Source of the DNA: Conchiformibius sp.
GTDB lineage: Bacteria; Pseudomonadota; Gammaproteobacteria; Burkholderiales; Neisseriaceae
Direction: 5' to 3'
DNA length: 64,000 nucleotides
Assembly: GCA_029984035.1 (NCBI GenBank)
Contig: JASBYJ010000006.1
Coordinates: 1 to 64,000, forward strand
Shown: positions 9,237 to 17,900 of the stretch, piece by piece
How positions within the stretch are numbered: position 1 is the first letter of the stretch
Layout of the letters: every line of letters begins with the position of its first letter
Translations under genes and position numbers: made by a program
The notes under the pieces: generated by a model
Database searches by the model: none
What the model saw: only the letters and a program-made list of their open reading frames with translations
What the model was told of the DNA's origin: nothing

Positions 9237-9462
9237 GATTTTTTCTCTTCTGTTTAGTATGGTCCGTTTACTTGTTATCTGTAGGTATATAGTACGGACA
9301 CGTTGTCCGAAACGGTTTAAGACTGCCTGAAAACGTTGTGATACATGACCTATTTAGAACCTTTACCGCTTTTTTGTCAATAAACGGACAGGGCAGCAGT
9401 GGCTCATGCTGAAACCTGAAGAGGCCGTTGCCAAATCTGATCCTGCCTGAAAATACAAACCG
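9237..9462. other. Gap between exporter and adaptor genes
   Basis: This 226-bp gap is longer than usual inside a type I secretion operon. It contains only partial matches to the uptake sequence (gACTGCCTGAA at 9331-9341, CCTGCCTGAA at 9442-9451) and no clear terminator, so cotranscription is possible but not shown. Confidence 0.35.
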
Positions 9463-11613
9463 TTATCCGTTTTGCAAATCATGCAGATAGCGATAATAAC
9501 CGTCTGTTTTTTGCAATAATTGCTGATGGGTGCCCTGTTCGACTATCTTGCCTTTGTCCATCGCAATAATCCGATGAGCCATTTTCACTGTAGATAAACG
9601 ATGGGCGATAATCAGTACCGTTCTGCCGCGGCAAATCGCCTGCATATTCCGCATAATGGCCCGTTCGCTTTCATAATCCAATGCACTGGTGGCCTCATCA
9701 AAAATCAAAATACGCGGATTGGTGATTAAAGCCCGCGCTATTGCGATGCGTTGTCTTTGTCCGCCGGACAAGCCCGTACCTTGTTCGCCGACTAGGGTAT
9801 CGTAGCCTTCGGGCAATTCCATAATGAATTCATGCGCCCCTGCCAGTTTGGCTGCCTGAATAATCTTTTCCAGAGGCAAACCCGTATCAGTCAAAGCGAT
9901 ATTGTCGCGGACAGAGCGGTTGAGCAAAACGTTTTCCTGCAATACCACGCCGATTTGCCGCCTCAGCCACGCGGGATCGGCTAGTGCCAAGTCATTGCCG
10001 TCCACCAATATCCTGCCGTTTTCAGGAACATACAAACGCTGCACCAATTTGGCTAAAGTAGATTTCCCCGAACCTGAACGTCCTACAATCCCTAATACTT
10101 CGCCTGCGCTAACGGTTAAATTCAAATCCTGTAAAATCAAACGCCCGTCTGCTTTGTAGCGGAAATCAACGCGATCGAAAGAGATGTTGCCGCGAATATC
10201 GGGCAATGCCAGGCGAGATGACGGATTTTCGGTAGGCGCATTTAAAATATCGCCCAAACGAGCCACGGAAATACCCACCTGTTGAAAATCCTGCCACAAC
10301 TGCGCCAACCGTATCACAGGTGCCGCCACTTGTCCGGACAGCATATTGAAAGCAATTAACTGGCCCACCGTTAATTTGCCTTCGATTACCAAACGCGCCC
10401 CTATCCATAAAGTTGCCGCAACCACCAGTTTTTGTATCAGCTGTATTCCCTGCTGACCGATAACCGCCAACCGTGTTACACGAAATCCCGAAGCCACATA
10501 AGCGGCCAGTTGGTTATCCCATTTCCGCGTCATTTGCGGCTCTACAGCCATTGCCTTAACGGTACCGACCGCTGTCATACTTTCTACCAAAAACGATTGG
10601 TTATCGGCATTTCTGGCAAATTTATCATTCAATCTCGCCCGTAAAATCGGACTGATAAACGCTGACCAAAATCCGTATGCAGGCAGCGATGCCAATACTA
10701 CCAAAGTCAGGGTCGGACTGTAATACCACATCACGATCAAAAAGATAAACGAAAACGCCAAATCCAATACGGACGTTAAGGCCTGCCCCGTCAGGAAATT
10801 GCGGATATGCTCCAATTCGCGCACCCGCGCCACCGTATCGCCCACTCTTCTGTTTTCAAAATACGACAAGGGTAAAGCCAGTAAATGACGGAACAAACGC
10901 GCACCCAACTCCACATCGATGCGGGAAGTGGTATGCGCGAAAATATATGTTCGCAAGCCTCCCAAAACAATTTCAAACACACTGACAGCCAATAATGCAA
11001 CCGCCACCACATCCAGCGTAGAAAAACCTCGGTGTACCAGCACCTTATCCATAACCACTTGGAAAAACAGAGGCGTGATCAAAGCAAACAGCTGCAATAC
11101 GACCGACACAACCAATACTTCAATGAAAATACGGCGATATTTAATCACCGCCGGGATAAACCATGTGAAATCGAATTTTGCCAATGAGCCGAGAATCGAA
11201 GCACGGGAAGCAACCAGAATCAATTTGCCCGAATAACGCGCAGCAAATTCAGCCGCATTCAATACCATCGGACGCTGCTGCGTTAAATCTTGAATCAAAT
11301 ATCTCGCCGAATCGCCCGAACCATCCACTTTCGCCAAAATAAAATGCGGCTCCTTATCACACCAAACCAAAGCGGGGAGTGCCGTCATCGGCAGGCGGTG
11401 CAGCGGCTGGCGCACCGATTTGGCTTTCAATGCCAACTGTTTTGCCGCCAATAGCCATTCCGTTTCATTCAAATCGCTGCCTGAAACCGCAAACCGATGC
11501 CGGATATCGGCGGGATTAATCGCAATACCGTGATAATGTGCCAATACAATCAACCCCGCCAAAGCTGTGGAAGAGGGTTTGGTCATGTCTGAATCAGATA
11601 GGGCGGAAGTCAT
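9463..11613 (-). CDS. Type I secretion ABC exporter, HlyB type (permease and ATPase)
   Basis: A 716-residue fused exporter. Residues 1-135 form a peptidase C39-like domain that lacks the catalytic cysteine: the region equivalent to CGLA reads [14 protein letters not shown]. It therefore probably binds the substrate and does not cleave it, as known for HlyB. Six membrane helices follow (about 150-430). The ATPase domain has Walker [10 protein letters not shown] (about 510), signature [15 protein letters not shown] (about 615), Walker [13 protein letters not shown] (about 637) and the switch histidine in IIAHRLS. ATG 11613 is used; an internal ATG 27 bases later is possible. It is divergent from the RTX effector locus 184 bp away, which strongly suggests a dedicated exporter. 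Confidence 0.94.
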   Translation of the reverse strand: MTSALSDSDMTKPSSTALAGLIVLAHYHGIAINPADIRHRFAVSGSDLNETEWLLAAKQLALKAKSVRQPLHRLPMTALPALVWCDKEPHFILAKVDGSGDSARYLIQDLTQQRPMVLNAAEFAARYSGKLILVASRASILGSLAKFDFTWFIPAVIKYRRIFIEVLVVSVVLQLFALITPLFFQVVMDKVLVHRGFSTLDVVAVALLAVSVFEIVLGGLRTYIFAHTTSRIDVELGARLFRHLLALPLSYFENRRVGDTVARVRELEHIRNFLTGQALTSVLDLAFSFIFLIVMWYYSPTLTLVVLASLPAYGFWSAFISPILRARLNDKFARNADNQSFLVESMTAVGTVKAMAVEPQMTRKWDNQLAAYVASGFRVTRLAVIGQQGIQLIQKLVVAATLWIGARLVIEGKLTVGQLIAFNMLSGQVAAPVIRLAQLWQDFQQVGISVARLGDILNAPTENPSSRLALPDIRGNISFDRVDFRYKADGRLILQDLNLTVSAGEVLGIVGRSGSGKSTLAKLVQRLYVPENGRILVDGNDLALADPAWLRRQIGVVLQENVLLNRSVRDNIALTDTGLPLEKIIQAAKLAGAHEFIMELPEGYDTLVGEQGTGLSGGQRQRIAIARALITNPRILIFDEATSALDYESERAIMRNMQAICRGRTVLIIAHRLSTVKMAHRIIAMDKGKIVEQGTHQQLLQKTDGYYRYLHDLQNG

Positions 11614-11647
11614 TTGCTATAGACCTGTTGGTTCACATGGTGCCAAC

Positions 11648-11656
11648 ATTATAGCA
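11648..11656 (-). promoter_or_regulatory. Extended -10 promoter of the secretion operon
   Basis: Read on the minus strand, TGCTATAAT is a perfect -10 with TG extension, 35 bp upstream of the exporter ATG. The region 17 bp further upstream is A/T-rich without a good -35 match, as is common for extended -10 promoters. Confidence 0.6.
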
Positions 11657-11695
11657 GTAAGTGTTAAATATAATTAATATTTTTATAGACGGTGA

Positions 11696-11724
11696 TTGAC
11701 CGGCAACATGTTCTGGCGTATTGT
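11696..11724 (+). promoter_or_regulatory. Candidate promoter of the immunity-like/RTX array
   Basis: TTGACC (11696-11701), a 17-bp spacer and TATTGT (11719-11724) form a plausible sigma-70 promoter that would transcribe the plus-strand genes beginning at 11798. It is divergent from the secretion operon promoter about 45 bp away, so the two may be regulated together. Confidence 0.5.
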
Positions 11725-11797
11725 AGCCAACGTTTAAAAATAATCTTTGATACTGAAAAAATAAACTTTTCAGGCTGCCTGAAACCGAAAGCATACC

Positions 11798-12679
11798 ATG
11801 TTTACCATTCAAGATTTAAACAGATTGATCAGCGCTATCGTCACCTTGATAACCTGGCTTTACTGGGGGGGTATGCTGTGGCTGTTGTGGTTTTTGTTGC
11901 CTAAAGCTTTTGCAAAAGGCCAAAGCCAAGGCGGCAAGATATTCAACGCAGCCGCAACGGGATTGGCGATTGTATGGCTGTTTGTCCAAGCGATACCGTT
12001 TTTATTGGTGTATGCGTTAGGGCCGAGCAAAGCAGAACGGCAGGCCATGGCAGAGAGGGAACAAAGATATCAGGCAGCCGAAGCGGTATTTAAACGACAA
12101 TGCGAACATGCGGGCGAGAAGATTTACCGCACCGTAGATGATGTGGAAGGGATTATGCTGTTAAAAGTGATACCTAAAAGCCATTATTCTTCGGTATATG
12201 CAAGAGAAAGAGCCCCAATGTTGCCCAATATTGCAGTAGATATTTCTGAGGGGGAAAGTTTTATTGGAGAAATATTAGGAATATATGGCGGAGAAGATTA
12301 TCAATATGTTGATGTTCTACAAGAGAATAAGCAAGATATTATCCGCTATACAGGGAGACTCCTCCCACTTATGCAAGAACTGAATCCTAAAAATCCCGCC
12401 CGTTATGCCGTAACTTTTGAATACAATCTTGATCCCGAGCTACGCAAACATTGGGTTGCAGGGGCAACCATTCAGATTATTGACCGTCAGACTAATGAAA
12501 TCATTGCGGAGAAAATAACCTATGTTTTCGAAAAAGGCTTAGGCAACTTAGGTAGAGACAGAATGCCTTGGTTTTTTGCGATTACATGTGAAGATAAAGA
12601 GATTACTACAGTCAGCTTGACCGATTTTATCAATAAAGTTTTATTAATCAAGCAGGAGGCTCAAAATGACAACCTATAA
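11798..12679 (+). CDS. Membrane-anchored protein of unknown family; immunity-like gene of the RTX lipase locus
   Basis: The 293-residue protein has two membrane helices near the N-terminus (about 10-35 and 50-75), a charged linker (KAERQAMAEREQRYQ) and a soluble C-terminal domain of about 200 residues. Near residue 105 it has C-E-x-A-G-x-x-I-Y-x-T-V, which recalls CEKEAGITVYVTPEEW in the two shorter proteins encoded at 13467 and 14351. I therefore see them as distant members of one family. It overlaps the next gene by 14 bp (translational coupling). Position ahead of a lipase fragment and a full RTX lipase suggests a role in protecting the producer; that is inference from context only, and I do not know an experimentally studied homologue. 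Confidence 0.6.
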   Translation: MFTIQDLNRLISAIVTLITWLYWGGMLWLLWFLLPKAFAKGQSQGGKIFNAAATGLAIVWLFVQAIPFLLVYALGPSKAERQAMAEREQRYQAAEAVFKRQCEHAGEKIYRTVDDVEGIMLLKVIPKSHYSSVYARERAPMLPNIAVDISEGESFIGEILGIYGGEDYQYVDVLQENKQDIIRYTGRLLPLMQELNPKNPARYAVTFEYNLDPELRKHWVAGATIQIIDRQTNEIIAEKITYVFEKGLGNLGRDRMPWFFAITCEDKEITTVSLTDFINKVLLIKQEAQNDNL

Positions 12680-13013
12680 TCAACATAGGGCAGCCAATCT
12701 TCCCAATGCAGCTATGTTGCTGGAATTTGCCAATTTACAAGTGGCAGCAGAAGCTTTGTACCAGGAAGAAAATATCATCAAAACAGAATCAATTAATTTT
12801 AAACATTTAAAAAACGGTAATGAGCGCACCAGTAAATTCACCTCAACCCAAGCCGAAGAATTTGTCGGCAAATGGGAAATCGTTTCCCATATGGCCAATA
12901 CAGGCACGGGTTTTTCGGGAACTTTATTCCGCGTCACTCAAGACAATGCCGATGCGGGCATCCGGGCCGGCGCACCGGGTTTATCAATGATGCTTGAGCG
13001 GAGGATAGTGTGA
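12666..13013 (+). CDS. Orphan truncated N-terminus of an RTX lipase-like protein
   Basis: The 115-residue product is led by a very good ribosome site (AGGAGG, 6 bases before the ATG) and overlaps the upstream gene by 14 bp. Residues about 84-100 (GTGFSGTLFR....ADAGIRAG) match the region GFSGTLFKGKEGTANAGKY of the full-length lipase at 14969. After AGIRAG the match ends. A different frame from about 12977 reads F-I-N-D-A-stop-A-E-D, which looks like the FxxDA(x)RD continuation known in this lipase family. I infer a frameshift or deletion that destroyed a second lipase gene, leaving only this leader-like piece. It lacks the GxSxG active site, so it cannot be an enzyme. Confidence 0.6.
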   Translation: MTTYNQHRAANLPNAAMLLEFANLQVAAEALYQEENIIKTESINFKHLKNGNERTSKFTSTQAEEFVGKWEIVSHMANTGTGFSGTLFRVTQDNADAGIRAGAPGLSMMLERRIV

Positions 13014-13132
13014 ATATTCCCGGATTTCAGGCAGCCTGAAAATTAGGAATATTGTGATTTGTCTTCAAACTACGGCTAGGCAGCAAACATACTTCAAGTA
13101 TTCTTGTTGTAAAGTTTTTTGTTAAAGAAAAA

Positions 13133-13439
13133 ATGTTGGTCTTAATAATATTGTTTTTATTAGTGATATGGTGTTTGCTTACTATAAGGTCTAGCAAGCT
13201 CTTTTGCTACTTTAGTTACTAATAATTATGAGATTGTTATTCACTACAAAGACCGCACATCAAAAAATGAAAGCGGTTTTTCGGGTACTCTTTTTAAAGG
13301 TAAAGAAGGCACGGCCAATGCGGATAAATATGTTTTGGCGATGCGCGGTACAAAGGGGCTGGCTGATATCAGGACGGATATCGGGAGTATTGTTCACGAC
13401 TGCTTATCCAACCATTCGAACAAATATATTTTTCAATAA
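13133..13439 (+). pseudogene. Composite pseudogene: start of an immunity-like gene joined to a lipase fragment
   Basis: From 13133 the frame reads MLVLIILFLLVIWCLLT, nearly the same as the start of the genes at 13467 and 14351, and stops after 29 codons. In another frame, from about 13193 to the stop at 13437-13439, the sequence encodes ASSFATLVTNNYEIVIHYKD and continues through FSGTLFKGKEGTANADKYVL to DIGSIVHD, closely matching residues about 57-122 of the full RTX lipase. The join lies near 13190. It ends at the border of the 216-bp repeat. This looks like a product of recombination between neighbouring cassettes. Confidence 0.7.
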
Positions 13440-13637
13440 TTTTTTTATCAAGGGATGAGGCAATAAATGATAGGTTTAATAATATTGTTCTTATTGGCGA
13501 TATGGTGTTTGCTGACCGTATTAGCTATGTGGGTTGGCTATAAAATCGGCAAAAGGAATCATTTCCCCAAAACCGGTATTTTTACCGGATTCATGCTGGT
13601 GATGGGTGGCTGGTTTGTATATTGGGCGATTGAATTT
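13422..13637 (+). repeat. 216-bp perfect direct repeat, copy 1 (copy 2 at 14306-14521)
   Basis: Bases 13422-13637 equal 14306-14521 (offset 884). The repeat starts 45 bp before the ATG of each immunity-like gene and covers its first 57 codons. Beyond it the genes stay similar to about codon 90 and then diverge completely. Such a pattern fits recent duplication or gene conversion of the membrane-anchor half only. Confidence 0.85.
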
Positions 13638-14114
13638 GCTTATATTCAATTGAGAATCAAAGAATTATGCGAAAAAGAAGCGGGAATAACCGTATATGTT
13701 ACACCCGAAGAATGGCGGAAACAGATTGGGGAAGAGTGGATTAAAGCCAAACCGCTTACCAATAAGGAGATTGATGAAAAATATCAAAAAAATCAATGGA
13801 AAACTTTATTATTTGAGGGGGAAGAATATGAAATTAGACAGGGTGCGATGCGTGCTGGCAATATTGAGAATTTTAGGTTGTCATATTATGATAGATCTAC
13901 TAATAGGCAAGGTTCAATACAAGAGCAATCAGCTATATTATTTGATTCCGTTAAAAATCAGGTTGTATTAAAAAAAACTTATTATTTTTCCTATCCTAAA
14001 AGATTAGGAGGCGTGAATGTTTGGTTTATTCCAAAGGATTGCTCTCACTTTAATAAAGAATTTCATGATATTGCTACGAAATATTCAAATCATAATTCAT
14101 TTAAGGGATTCTAA
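13467..14114 (+). CDS. Small membrane protein, immunity-like paralog 1
   Basis: A 215-residue protein with two membrane helices (about 2-25 and 39-60; WCLLTVLAMWVGYKIGKR and GFMLVMGGWFVYWAI) followed by a soluble domain. The motif LCEKEAGITVYVTPEEW lies at about 73-89. The first 57 codons are identical at DNA level to the gene at 14351, while residues after about 92 are unrelated. AGGGATGAGGCAATAA precedes the ATG; the actual ribosome site is weak (GAGG, 9 bases upstream). The stop codon is directly followed by the ATG at 14115. The shared anchor with a variable C-terminal domain resembles polymorphic immunity families. No enzyme motif is visible. Function is inferred from position only. Confidence 0.62.
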   Translation: MIGLIILFLLAIWCLLTVLAMWVGYKIGKRNHFPKTGIFTGFMLVMGGWFVYWAIEFAYIQLRIKELCEKEAGITVYVTPEEWRKQIGEEWIKAKPLTNKEIDEKYQKNQWKTLLFEGEEYEIRQGAMRAGNIENFRLSYYDRSTNRQGSIQEQSAILFDSVKNQVVLKKTYYFSYPKRLGGVNVWFIPKDCSHFNKEFHDIATKYSNHNSFKGF

Positions 14115-14342
14115 ATGAATAATACATCTCTAGTAGATAGTGTTTATCTTGCAGAAGCAAGTTATGCAGATTTTTCTGACAAGTCTTTGGATGATAGGAA
14201 AAGTTTAGAAAATGGAGGTCTAGCAAGCTCTTTTGCTACTTTGTTACTAATAATTATGAGATTGTTATTCACTTTAAAGGCAAAGAAGGTACGGCCAATG
14301 CGGGTAAATATATTTTTCAATAATTTTTTTATCAAGGGATGA
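14115..14342 (+). pseudogene. Truncated, frameshifted copy of the RTX lipase N-terminus
   Basis: Starting right after the preceding stop codon, the frame reads MNNTSLVDSVYLAEASYADF, nearly identical to residues 5-20 of the full lipase, then ENGGL..SFATL. It then shifts frame: a base present in the 13210 copy (TTTAGTT) is missing here (TTTGTT), and about 50 bp between ATTCAC and TTTAAAGG are deleted. The rest (LLLIIMRLLF... to the stop at 14342) is out-of-frame translation. The gene has no catalytic domain. The same sequence carries into the 216-bp repeat. Confidence 0.72.
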
Positions 14343-14521
14343 GGCAATAAATGATAGGTTTAATAATATTGTTCTTATTGGCGATATGGTGTTTGCTGAC
14401 CGTATTAGCTATGTGGGTTGGCTATAAAATCGGCAAAAGGAATCATTTCCCCAAAACCGGTATTTTTACCGGATTCATGCTGGTGATGGGTGGCTGGTTT
14501 GTATATTGGGCGATTGAATTT
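14306..14521 (+). repeat. 216-bp perfect direct repeat, copy 2
   Basis: This is the second copy of the segment at 13422-13637, covering 45 bp of leader plus the first 57 codons of the immunity-like gene at 14351. Confidence 0.85.
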
Positions 14522-14950
14522 TCTTATATTCAAATGAGAATCAAAGAATTATGCGAAAAAGAAGCAGGGTTAACCGTATATGTTACGCCTGAAGAATGGC
14601 GGAAACAGATTGGGGAGGAAGAATGGAGCACGCTTAAAAGTGATTATAAGGGAATTGCCGGTAAATCTAATTTTAAATTCAATGGTAAAAACTATCATAG
14701 CAGTTCGCAGCTGCATAGAAGGCTGTTTTCTTTTACTGCTGATGATAGGAGTAACGAAAGATTTACCAGTTACGATATAATTTATGTGGATATCTATACC
14801 AATCAGGTTCTGCTTCGTAAACGTTCTTTCGGGGTGAGTGCTCGGAATATATTAGGTTTGAAATTTTGGTTAGGTTCAATTGATGATTGCAGTATGTCTG
14901 ATTGGCCAGAGAATGATAGATTTTTTCAAAGGAATTATGTAAATCATTAA
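14351..14950 (+). CDS. Small membrane protein, immunity-like paralog 2
   Basis: The 199-residue protein has the same two-helix anchor as the gene at 13467 (identical for 57 codons), the LCEKEAGLTVYVTPEEW motif, and a different C-terminal domain of about 105 residues (NFKFNGKNYHSSSQLHRRLF ... SIDDCSMSDWPEN). Both paralogs keep a late K-x-W(F/L) and D-C pair (WFIPKDCS / WLGSIDDCS), so the two C-terminal domains may share a fold despite little identity. It is the gene immediately before the full-length RTX lipase (18 bp to its ATG), the position expected of a cognate immunity gene. That role is inference. Confidence 0.64.
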   Translation: MIGLIILFLLAIWCLLTVLAMWVGYKIGKRNHFPKTGIFTGFMLVMGGWFVYWAIEFSYIQMRIKELCEKEAGLTVYVTPEEWRKQIGEEEWSTLKSDYKGIAGKSNFKFNGKNYHSSSQLHRRLFSFTADDRSNERFTSYDIIYVDIYTNQVLLRKRSFGVSARNILGLKFWLGSIDDCSMSDWPENDRFFQRNYVNH

Positions 14951-14968
14951 TTTTTCAGGAGTTTGATG

Positions 14969-17900
14969 ATGAAAACTAATCAGTATTTATCAGATTATGT
15001 TTATCTTGCAGAAGCAAGCTATGCCGACTTTTCTGAAATAAAAGCACAAGATAATATTGATAACAGTGATTCATTGGATTCCTTGGGAGAGCAACTCAAA
15101 GAATCTCAAGAGAATGGTGGATTGGAAGCGCCGGAGTCCTTTGCAACTCTTATAGCCAACCATTACGAAGTTATAGCCCATTACAAAGACCGCACATCAA
15201 AAAATGAAAGCGGTTTTTCGGGTACGCTTTTTAAAGGTAAAGAAGGCACGGCCAATGCGGGTAAATATGTTTTGGCGATGCGCGGTACAAAGGGGCTGGC
15301 TGATATCAGGGCGGATATCGGGGATATTGTTCATGACGGTTTGGCTCATCGTCAGATTGTCGATATGTATAATTTTGGGCAACAAATCAAAGCAGGAAAG
15401 GGAGCAAAATACAAAGCCGCTAAGATTATTGATGTTCCTGAAATACTCTCTCAAAGCCTTTTAGAAACTTTTAAGGATAATCCGAATGACAGCGGCTGGA
15501 TCGGTAAGGGGTATTTTGTAGACAGCGGCATCATTAAAAAAATTGTTTTTGATGATTCGGATAAGGTTTATAACGATGAGCGTGCTTGGGGTCTGGGGAT
15601 TAGTCCCGATAAATTGGTGGTTACCGGGCATAGTTTGGGCGGACATTTGGCTGCCGCCTTTTCGCGCTTGTTTCCTGAAATGGTGGATCATGCTTATATG
15701 GTTAATGGTGCGGGTTTTAGTGCCAAAGCCAATCCGATAGGATATCTTTTTACCAATGCCACTATCAATATATTTCAAGTATTTTCTGCACTTGATGGGC
15801 TAAACGATTTTGATAAAAATAAAATTACCAATATTATCGGAGACAAAGCTTTTGATGTAGTCGCCAATGATTGGAAGGTTGGGTTGCGACAACCGGGTCA
15901 AAAAGCGGATTTATTTATTGAGTCTTTTGATTCGGATAGTACTTTTGGACATGGCGCTGCCCAAATGTCTGACAGCATGATGGTGGCGTCATTATTTTTT
16001 GCAATGGATAGCAGCTTGAATGCTCAAGATATTCAAGTTGCTCTCAATTTTCTTAATCCTATCTTTCAGGCAGCTCATACTGATGACAAACAGGCTTTGG
16101 AGAGAATCCTTTATAGTTTGGGAAAATTGTTTTTGAGAGAAAATGTATCTCATCCGGCCAAAGACAGAAACGAATTTTATCTACAGGCTATGGATTTGAA
16201 AGCTGCTATAGTTGATGGCGCAGATTCAGATCAAGAGAGTGATGGAAACGACACTAAATATCGAATTTTGTCACTGGTTGATAATCAAGCATGGATAACG
16301 TCTGCATATCAAGAAAATGCGGATGATTCTATTGCTATTCGTTATGCTCTGAAAAATTTAAATCCTTTTGCTGTTGTGGGAGCAGACTACCAATCGCACA
16401 ATACAAATGGTGAATTGGATTTATATTCGCCCGACAATCCAAACGGTATGACTGAAATTTATATCCAGCAACGTTCTGCGATGCTTCAAACTTTATTGAA
16501 AGTAGGTCAAACTTTGATTCATTACTATGAAGATAAGGACCAAAATATTATTGCAGGTCAAAAAATGCCATTCGAAAGTAATATGGAATATTACGAATCG
16601 CCTCAAAACCTATTTGGTTCGGATGGTGAGGATGCGTTTGTTACGGGAGGTGGTAATGATTATTTGTTTGGTGGCGCGGGCAACGATACCTTAAACGGTG
16701 GTAGGGGCAATGATTATATGGAAGGAGGTACGGATGAGGATGCTTACTATATCCAAGGCAATGATATTGTTTTCGACAATGATATGAAAGGGAAAATTCT
16801 CTTCGTCAATAAAGGTTTCTTGGGTGGTTCTACCATTATTGAAGCCTCTACTTTTGCTACTAAAATCCCCGATATGGTTTGGGAAAGTAAAAATCAAGAT
16901 CATCGGCTTATTGCAAGCAGAGTTGGAAATGGCTTGGATTTGATGATTCATTATAATACTTCTTCTGATAGCGTTATTATCAAAGATTTCTTTAAATTGG
17001 CTCAGGTTACGGCTAATGGAGGATTAAGCGGTTTGGGCATCAGCTTGGATAATGTTGAACAGCCTGCCGAAGAGCCTATTGAATATAAACTATATTTAGG
17101 TGATCAACATGCTCCGATTTCTAGTGAGGGTAATGACGATAGACTTTATGATTGGTCGGTAACTCATTGGGATCATAAAACGGGAGAATTAAAAGGAGGT
17201 ATTAGCCAACCGGGTTTTGCAGATGTAATCAAAGGTTCTGACACTAAAGATAAAATCAAAGGTTTGGCCGGTAATGATGCATTAGATGGTTTGGACGGAG
17301 ATGATTGGCTGGATGGTGGTGACGGAGATGATTTAATCATGGGAGGTTACGGCAGCGATAAAATTTTTGGCGGAAACGGTAATGACATTATTGCTTCCGA
17401 TGGTGCGCTGCGTATCGATCAGCGTTATTCGGAAAAAGACTATTGGGATTCCAAAGGCCGTGCTTATTGGGTGAAGGGACCCCAATGGGGAGCCATTATA
17501 TGGGGAGCTGCCAAAGAAGAAGCAACTTCTTACGCCGGCGTGGATAGTGTGGGAATCAAGAGTGTAGTTGTTTTTTTCCCGCAAGAAGCCGTGAGCAATA
17601 TTAAAGATAAATCAAGATATATCGTTAATCCAAAAGGTGATGATATTGATGCAGGCGAAGGACATAATATTGTTCATGCCAGTCACGGGGATGATGTTAT
17701 CAAAAGCGGTGGCGGAAATGATCATATTATTGGATATGGGGGGGACGATACGATTATCAGTGGCGCGGGAAATGACTATATTGAAGCTGATGGAAAAGAC
17801 TACCTTGGAGTTCGTATTGAAGAATGTTATGGCAATGATGTGGTATTCGGTGGCGACGGTAATGATACGATTCTGGCGGGTGGCGGTGATGATGTAGTTT

